Positions 63,722 through 64,000 of a DNA stretch of 64,000 nt are shown here, piece after piece. The stretch is from assembly GCA_020081605.1 (NCBI GenBank), contig JAHREC010000049.1:620001-684000 (forward strand), read 5' to 3'. This DNA comes from Albifimbria verrucaria (Eukaryota > Ascomycota > Sordariomycetes > Hypocreales > Stachybotryaceae). Positions within the stretch are counted from its first letter, which is position 1. Each line of letters begins with the position of its first letter. The notes under the pieces were generated by a model. That model was not told the origin of the DNA. It did no database searches and saw nothing but the letters and a program-made list of their open reading frames with translations. Made by a program: the position numbers and the translations under genes.

Positions 63722-63886
63722 ATGAAGCACTCCAGTCACTGCCAGGGAGAAACTTGCCTAGGCGACTCAACTGGATCGAACACCTGTATCCGTACACGGA
63801 CAGAGAAGGAGGATGAAACGAAAGAGGACAGTTTGGTCAGAGGCACATGTTTCATGCACGGCAGAGGAGCCTGCGATGCAAGGTAA
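63722..63886 (+). CDS. Possible short cysteine-containing ORF or first exon (54 codons)
   Basis: The first ATG after the TATA box opens a 54-codon frame with six cysteines and many charged residues, ending in TAA. A possible splice donor (AAGGTAAAA) overlaps the stop, so it could instead be the first exon of a gene running out of the window. There is no signal peptide. I do not recognise it, and codon bias is weak. Confidence 0.25.
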   Translation: MKHSSHCQGETCLGDSTGSNTCIRTRTEKEDETKEDSLVRGTCFMHGRGACDAR

Positions 63887-64000
63887 AATAAAGGTCCCCT
63901 ACGCTGAATGCGTCCCTGTCAGCAAGCATAGGGATTTACGTAGGCAGATTGGCGTGCACCAGTCACGGCAGGCGAAAAGGGTAGCTGTGAGGTAAAAGGA

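Overview
This window is nuclear DNA of a filamentous ascomycete. Genes carry short introns (about 45-140 nt) with GT...AG borders and CTAAC-type branch sites. Gene content is typical of Sordariomycetes: a DUF3176 membrane protein, a cutinase factor 1 beta/FarB-like regulator, and a fungal MJ1316 fusion protein. A hypocrealean source looks likely, but that rests on recalled similarity only.

Layout. 1-648: 3' end of an unidentified gene (+). 1190-4984: a four-part RNA-end-processing-like protein (+). 6485-8440: exocyst Exo70 (-). 9042-11874: MCM3 (+), divergent from Exo70, with a cluster of MCB sites between them. 12099-13483: Mak32-like pfkB protein (-). 14813-16678: cyclase-associated protein (+). 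17103-19061: carnitine acetyltransferase with a PTS1 (-). 20540-22553: SWI3/RSC8 (-). 23244-24353: ETF alpha (+). 24418-26091: Arh1-like adrenodoxin reductase (-). 26430-28282: four-helix-like membrane protein (+). 28512-31687: PMS1 (-). 34469-37702: BST1 (+). 38421-40315: nodulin-like MFS transporter (-). 41170-42745: Serinc/TMS1 (+). 44223-44478: possible small gene behind a TATA box (+). 44875-46279: cystathionine beta-lyase (-). 47092-48539: Msp1 (-). 49129-50662: Pcs1/Csm1 monopolin (+). 51230-54424: Mcd4 (+). 54557-54637: tRNA-Ser(CGA). 55071-57350: DUF3176 protein (-). 59767-63067: Zn2Cys6 regulator (+).

Most of these are housekeeping genes. Several connect: BST1 and Mcd4 act on GPI anchors; ETF alpha and Arh1 are mitochondrial flavoproteins in adjacent convergent genes; carnitine acetyltransferase, ETF alpha and the FarB-like regulator all belong to fatty-acid/acetyl-unit metabolism.

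A strong feature of the window is that 17 genes, including essential ones (MCM3, Mcd4, SWI3), are split by 1-2 nt losses, mostly in short runs of C, G, A or T. I count about 64 missing bases and no case that requires removing one. After adding them back, every gene length becomes a multiple of three. I read this as assembly or base-calling error, not pseudogenisation, so these genes are annotated as CDS across the breaks. Exon limits were counted by eye and may be off by a base.

The most unusual gene is the 1190-4984 fusion (2H phosphoesterase, EEP nuclease, polymerase-beta-like nucleotidyltransferase, MJ1316 domain). It resembles predicted RNA-repair proteins, but it seems to have lost catalytic residues in its two central domains.
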